Shown here: piece after piece, positions 32,239 to 35,649 of the stretch
Numbering within the stretch: position 1 is the stretch's first letter
How the letters are laid out: each line of letters starts with the position of its first letter
NCBI RefSeq assembly: GCF_002160765.1
Contig: NZ_NFLF01000029.1
Location: 1-35,649, forward strand
Origin: Lachnoclostridium sp. An138
GTDB lineage: Bacteria > Bacillota > Clostridia > Lachnospirales > Lachnospiraceae
Length of the DNA: 35,649 nt
Direction of reading: 5' to 3'
Translations under genes and position numbers: made by a program
The notes under the pieces: generated by a model
Told to the model about the DNA's origin: nothing
Database searches by the model: none
Seen by the model: the letters and a program-made list of their open reading frames with translations, nothing else

Positions 32239-32335
32239 GAAGATTTATATAAAAAAGTTAAAGAAACCCGATAAAATCAAGGAGATTCGGCATTTAACAA
32301 ATGCCTATGTTAAAAATGTGCATAGGAGAAAGGTA

Positions 32336-35300
32336 ATGAGAATTACAATTTGTCATTTAAGTGATATACATTTTGGAAAAGATGGAAACACTATATTGGA
32401 GAAAAAAGAGAAGATTTGCGATGCTATTTTACAGAATGCATTAAAAAGAGATATAGTTTTATTTATTGTATCGGGAGATATTGCACAATCAGGACAAGAA
32501 ATAGAATATGAAATAGCGTTGAATTTTTTCATGCAGATTCAGGAATATTTAGAGAAACGTAAGGAACTAAAGGTTTTGTTCTTTTTTGTGCCAGGAAATC
32601 ATGATTGTGATTTTACAAATACACAAAGAAATCGAGATGATGATCTTAGAAGAGACAAGGTCGTAGGTGAACGAAATAAAGTATCTGAAGAAAATTTAAA
32701 ATACTATATAGATGGATTGTGCCAGAAGCAACAAAATTATTGTGATTTTATAGATTTATTTGAATATAATGGTTTAGAGGGAATTCAAGTAAAAAGAATT
32801 TCTAGCTCTCAGTTACTAATACAATATGAGATTTTAATTGAGGGAAAAAGTATTAAATTGAATTTACTTAATTCGGCGTGGTTAACAGAAATAAGGGAGA
32901 AGCCAGGAAATTTATACTTTCCTAGTAATACATATAAGAGAATTACTAAGGATGGGGATATTGTCATTACAGTATATCACCATCCTAGTAATTGGATGCA
33001 TCCAAATGATAGAAATGAATTTAATAGATGGGTTATGAATAAATCGGATTTAGTTTATGTGGGGCATGAACATTTGGGAAGAAACGAGCTTGTCGAAACA
33101 AGAGATACAACCTATCATGCACAATACGGAGAGGTGTTGCAAGAAAGAAATGATGCAAAGACTAGTGGATTTATTATTAATTATATTGAAGGTGATGAAA
33201 ATTCTACCCAAGTATATAAATGGGATGATGACAAAAAAATGTACATAGTATCATATACACTATCGAAAAAGCTTAACGTAAAAGACAATAAATATCTATA
33301 TTTCCAAAAAGAATTTCAAGAGTATTTGGAGACAACAGATATTAGAATTTCTCATCCGAATAAAGAAAAAGTGACTATGAGAGATTTATATGTCTATCCT
33401 GATATAGAAGCTTATAAGGAAAGGGATAATAAATATGATATAAACAATGATAGTGTTACAGTGAAAGGAGATGAGTTATTAGATTATATTTTAGAAACAA
33501 AAAGAATTTCTTTCTCGGGAGGGGCGAAGGCGGGGAAAACTGCTCTAGCTAAAAATATTGCATTTGATTTTGCTGAAAAGGGAAAATACAGCATAATAAT
33601 TGATTGTGCAGTAATTGGTACAGTATCTAATCAGAATTTAAGTAAAATTGAAGAGACTTATATTGCAAAAGCATACGGAAAAGAATATGTATGTACTTAT
33701 AAGCAATTAGAATTATCAAATAAGGTATTAATTTTAGATGGTTTTGAAAAGATACGTGATAGAGCATCAAAAAAGAAAGTACTAGAGTATTTTGATAATT
33801 TTTATGATTATATATTAACTTTTTCGAATACTACTTTTGAATTAGAACTTTTAGATGAATCTTTGAACAATGAAAAGAGTAACTATGTTCATTGTTCAAT
33901 TAGCGAGATGGGATATAAGAGAAGAAATCAACTTATAACAAAATGGTATTATTTAGGAGACGGAGGGGATAGTATAGTAGATGACGTTGTGAAAGAGAAA
34001 ATATCAGAGGCGATGTCTACAATTGATGTTCTCAAGGGAAATGGATATATGCCATGTATTCCACCGCATATATTAATAATTCTTCAACAACTTGAATATT
34101 CTATGGATGGAAGCAATCAAGAAAGAAGTAATTATGGATATCTTTATGAATTTTTGATTACAAAGTCTATTTTGGAAATGAATCAAAATTGTGAATATAT
34201 TCATAAAGATATTGCTTTTGGAATTTTGACAAATATAGCGGAATATATGTTGCAACAAGAAAGCAAAATTATATCAGCTGATGAATATAGAAATATAGTA
34301 TATCAGTATAATATAGATTTTCAAACGGATGCGAATGCGGAACAATATATCCATGAATATAGTAAAGTTGAATTGTTACAGGAAAAAAATGGACAAATAT
34401 TTTTTGAATATCCTTATGTACACTACTATTTTACTGCAAAACATCTTGCAAATAATATTGCTAAAGAGTGGGCACAAAGAAAAATACAGTGTATGTCACA
34501 AAAGCTATATGAAGAAGAGTATGGAAATATAATGATTTTTTTATGTCATCTTTCAAAAGATGAGTTTATAATTCAAACTGTGTTGGATAATGCAAAAGAA
34601 ATTTTTTCGGATAAATTACCTTTTGATTTTGGAGAGCATAAATCGATTCAGATGTCATTTGATGAGTATCTAAAAACGGATTTTATACCAGAAAAGGATA
34701 CAGAAAAAAGACAGGAAGAAATACTGGAAATAAGAGATATTCAAGAGCGGAACAACAAAAAGCAAAGAGAAATAGATATAATTGAAGGTGATAGGCAAGA
34801 GATATATAGTTTGGACAATGCTTTTAAGACCATAGAAGTAATGGGCCAAATTCTTAAGAATTATCCGGGAACGATAAAAAGAAGCGTGAAAAACAATCTA
34901 TTGGAAACAACCTATAATTTAGGAATGAGAACCCTTTCATATACTAGTGATATTTTATATGGAGGAATGGAGAGAATATTTGCAGGTATACGAAAAAAAC
35001 TGCAACCAAATCCATCCCAAATCGACATAGATAAAATGAAAACGATTAGCCGACAAATTAGTAATTCAATGGATAATCTGTTTAGCCTTTTGGCATATGC
35101 GATGATAAGAAATTTGGCAAGTTCAGTGGCGAATAAGGCATTGATGCCAGTTATATCGCAGTCAAAATTAAATGATTTGATAGGATATGATTTAGTAAAA
35201 GCTTCTATCCAATTAAATGAATTTGGCATAATTTCTGTAGATTTAGTACTGAATAAGTATGATAACTATAGAAGCCAAAATAATGTTTTTTCTGCCAAAT

Positions 35301-35434
35301 TGCTTAGACTTTTTGTTTTGGATCATTATTATGTTTATGGTTCCAAAGATTTTAAAAATAGACAGAAAGTATGGGAAAGAATGGCGTTTGGAAAGAAAGA
35401 AAAAGTATTGACATTACAAGGCAACATAAATTAG
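32336..35434 (+). CDS. Metallophosphoesterase-STAND NTPase, candidate NLR-like defence protein
   Basis: A 1032-residue protein. Residues 1-250 are a calcineurin-like metallophosphoesterase with every metal-site motif: D10-x-H12 (LSDIHFG), G47-D48 (VSGDIA), G87-N88-H89-D90, H215-H216 (VYHHPS) and G243-H-E-H246. Residues about 390-700 are a STAND-type P-loop NTPase: Walker A G395-GAKAG-K401-T402, Walker B VLILD468-GFE471, and a helical FEYPYVHYYFTAKHLA block near 690-704. The rest is helical and charged, without recognisable repeats, in the place where sensor regions lie. This effector-switch-sensor order is that of NLR-like (Avs/bNACHT-type) antiphage proteins; the effector could cut nucleic acid or a nucleotide. 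ATG 32336 has AGGAG seven bases upstream; the frame is open further upstream but lacks a ribosome site. AT-rich, flanked by IS debris, no partner gene visible. Confidence 0.85.
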   Translation: MRITICHLSDIHFGKDGNTILEKKEKICDAILQNALKRDIVLFIVSGDIAQSGQEIEYEIALNFFMQIQEYLEKRKELKVLFFFVPGNHDCDFTNTQRNRDDDLRRDKVVGERNKVSEENLKYYIDGLCQKQQNYCDFIDLFEYNGLEGIQVKRISSSQLLIQYEILIEGKSIKLNLLNSAWLTEIREKPGNLYFPSNTYKRITKDGDIVITVYHHPSNWMHPNDRNEFNRWVMNKSDLVYVGHEHLGRNELVETRDTTYHAQYGEVLQERNDAKTSGFIINYIEGDENSTQVYKWDDDKKMYIVSYTLSKKLNVKDNKYLYFQKEFQEYLETTDIRISHPNKEKVTMRDLYVYPDIEAYKERDNKYDINNDSVTVKGDELLDYILETKRISFSGGAKAGKTALAKNIAFDFAEKGKYSIIIDCAVIGTVSNQNLSKIEETYIAKAYGKEYVCTYKQLELSNKVLILDGFEKIRDRASKKKVLEYFDNFYDYILTFSNTTFELELLDESLNNEKSNYVHCSISEMGYKRRNQLITKWYYLGDGGDSIVDDVVKEKISEAMSTIDVLKGNGYMPCIPPHILIILQQLEYSMDGSNQERSNYGYLYEFLITKSILEMNQNCEYIHKDIAFGILTNIAEYMLQQESKIISADEYRNIVYQYNIDFQTDANAEQYIHEYSKVELLQEKNGQIFFEYPYVHYYFTAKHLANNIAKEWAQRKIQCMSQKLYEEEYGNIMIFLCHLSKDEFIIQTVLDNAKEIFSDKLPFDFGEHKSIQMSFDEYLKTDFIPEKDTEKRQEEILEIRDIQERNNKKQREIDIIEGDRQEIYSLDNAFKTIEVMGQILKNYPGTIKRSVKNNLLETTYNLGMRTLSYTSDILYGGMERIFAGIRKKLQPNPSQIDIDKMKTISRQISNSMDNLFSLLAYAMIRNLASSVANKALMPVISQSKLNDLIGYDLVKASIQLNEFGIISVDLVLNKYDNYRSQNNVFSAKLLRLFVLDHYYVYGSKDFKNRQKVWERMAFGKKEKVLTLQGNIN

Positions 35435-35531
35435 GTATAAGCTATTGCGATAGTATTCTTATGTTAACTTGAAATTTTAATTCCAGTGCAGAGTTAAATT
35501 CCACATGGCTTTAAAAATTCATTGTTATTAT
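35435..35531. other. Non-coding tail before the terminal repeat
   Basis: About 100 AT-rich bases with no gene and no clear terminator between the STAND gene stop and the right arm of the terminal inverted repeat. Confidence 0.6.
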
Positions 35532-35649
35532 GTAAGCGCTTTATAATCGGCCGGATCGTCAGGCTCCAACTTTTGTGAGATACTTCAGATAGCTGGAGTA
35601 ATTCACTTCCTCTCTGGTTCTCAGATTCGCAAAAGCTGGATTTCAACTA
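35532..35649. repeat. Right arm of 118-bp perfect terminal inverted repeat
   Basis: Exact reverse complement of 1-118. The copy runs to the last base of the window, so its true length is unknown. Confidence 0.95.

Noticed and set aside
27804-35649. Prophage or integrative conjugative element
   Set aside because: No integrase, relaxase, capsid, terminase, replication or conjugation gene is present in this part; it can only be called an island fragment with IS remnants.
1-35649. tRNA or rRNA genes
   Set aside because: No cloverleaf with a GTTCGA-type T-loop or ribosomal RNA segment was noticed on either strand; a tRNAscan run would be the decisive check.

Overview
The window looks like chromosomal DNA of a spore-forming, Gram-positive anaerobe of the Lachnospiraceae/Clostridia type. 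Supporting signs are an ispH gene overlapping an rpsA homologue, a gerW (ytfJ) spore gene, the order rpmB / Asp23 / fakA / recG, strong AGGAGG ribosome binding sites and clostridial Rnf subunits. I cannot name the species from sequence alone.

Layout. Positions 1-118 and 35532-35649 are a perfect 118-bp inverted repeat, so the window starts and ends in the same repeat in opposite orientations. From about 260 to 27803 there is a compact, relatively GC-rich housekeeping backbone: a stand-alone FakA-middle-domain protein with cmk; ispH-rpsA; a CmpB-type membrane protein; rnfC-rnfD without the other Rnf subunits; ruvAB; zapA; a U32/RlhA-like protein; an FtsW/RodA-type polymerase with its class B PBP; a CPA2 antiporter coupled to a GH3 enzyme. 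Then come a uracil permease (minus strand) with a structured leader; a NUDIX hydrolase; a small unknown protein, a DUF2953 protein and GerW; a 53-residue membrane protein; rpmB (minus); Asp23, fakA and recG; and an ABC-F ATPase.

At about 27804 the backbone breaks inside the second Walker B motif of the ABC-F gene. From there to the end the DNA is AT-rich, sparsely coding and full of decay: a membrane-anchored NPCBM-domain protein flanked by 73-bp direct repeats, about 1.3 kb with no intact gene, and a wrecked IS1182-like transposase (minus). It ends in an intact 1032-residue metallophosphoesterase-STAND NTPase. That last protein is the strongest candidate for an unusual system: its layout (N-terminal nuclease/phosphodiesterase-type effector, central P-loop STAND switch, long C-terminal sensor-like region) is that of NLR-like antiphage proteins, and it sits alone among mobile-element debris.

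Working links: cmk, ispH, rpsA, ruvAB, recG and rpmB are core information and isoprenoid genes. The FtsW/RodA-PBP pair, zapA and the GH3 enzyme serve the cell wall and division. FakA activates exogenous fatty acids. Other points worth attention are a cluster of palindromic repeats carrying TATAAT in their stems between ruvB and zapA, a uraA leader with an attenuator-like terminator, and the FakA-like mini-protein before cmk. No tRNA, rRNA, CRISPR array, integrase or phage structural gene was seen.
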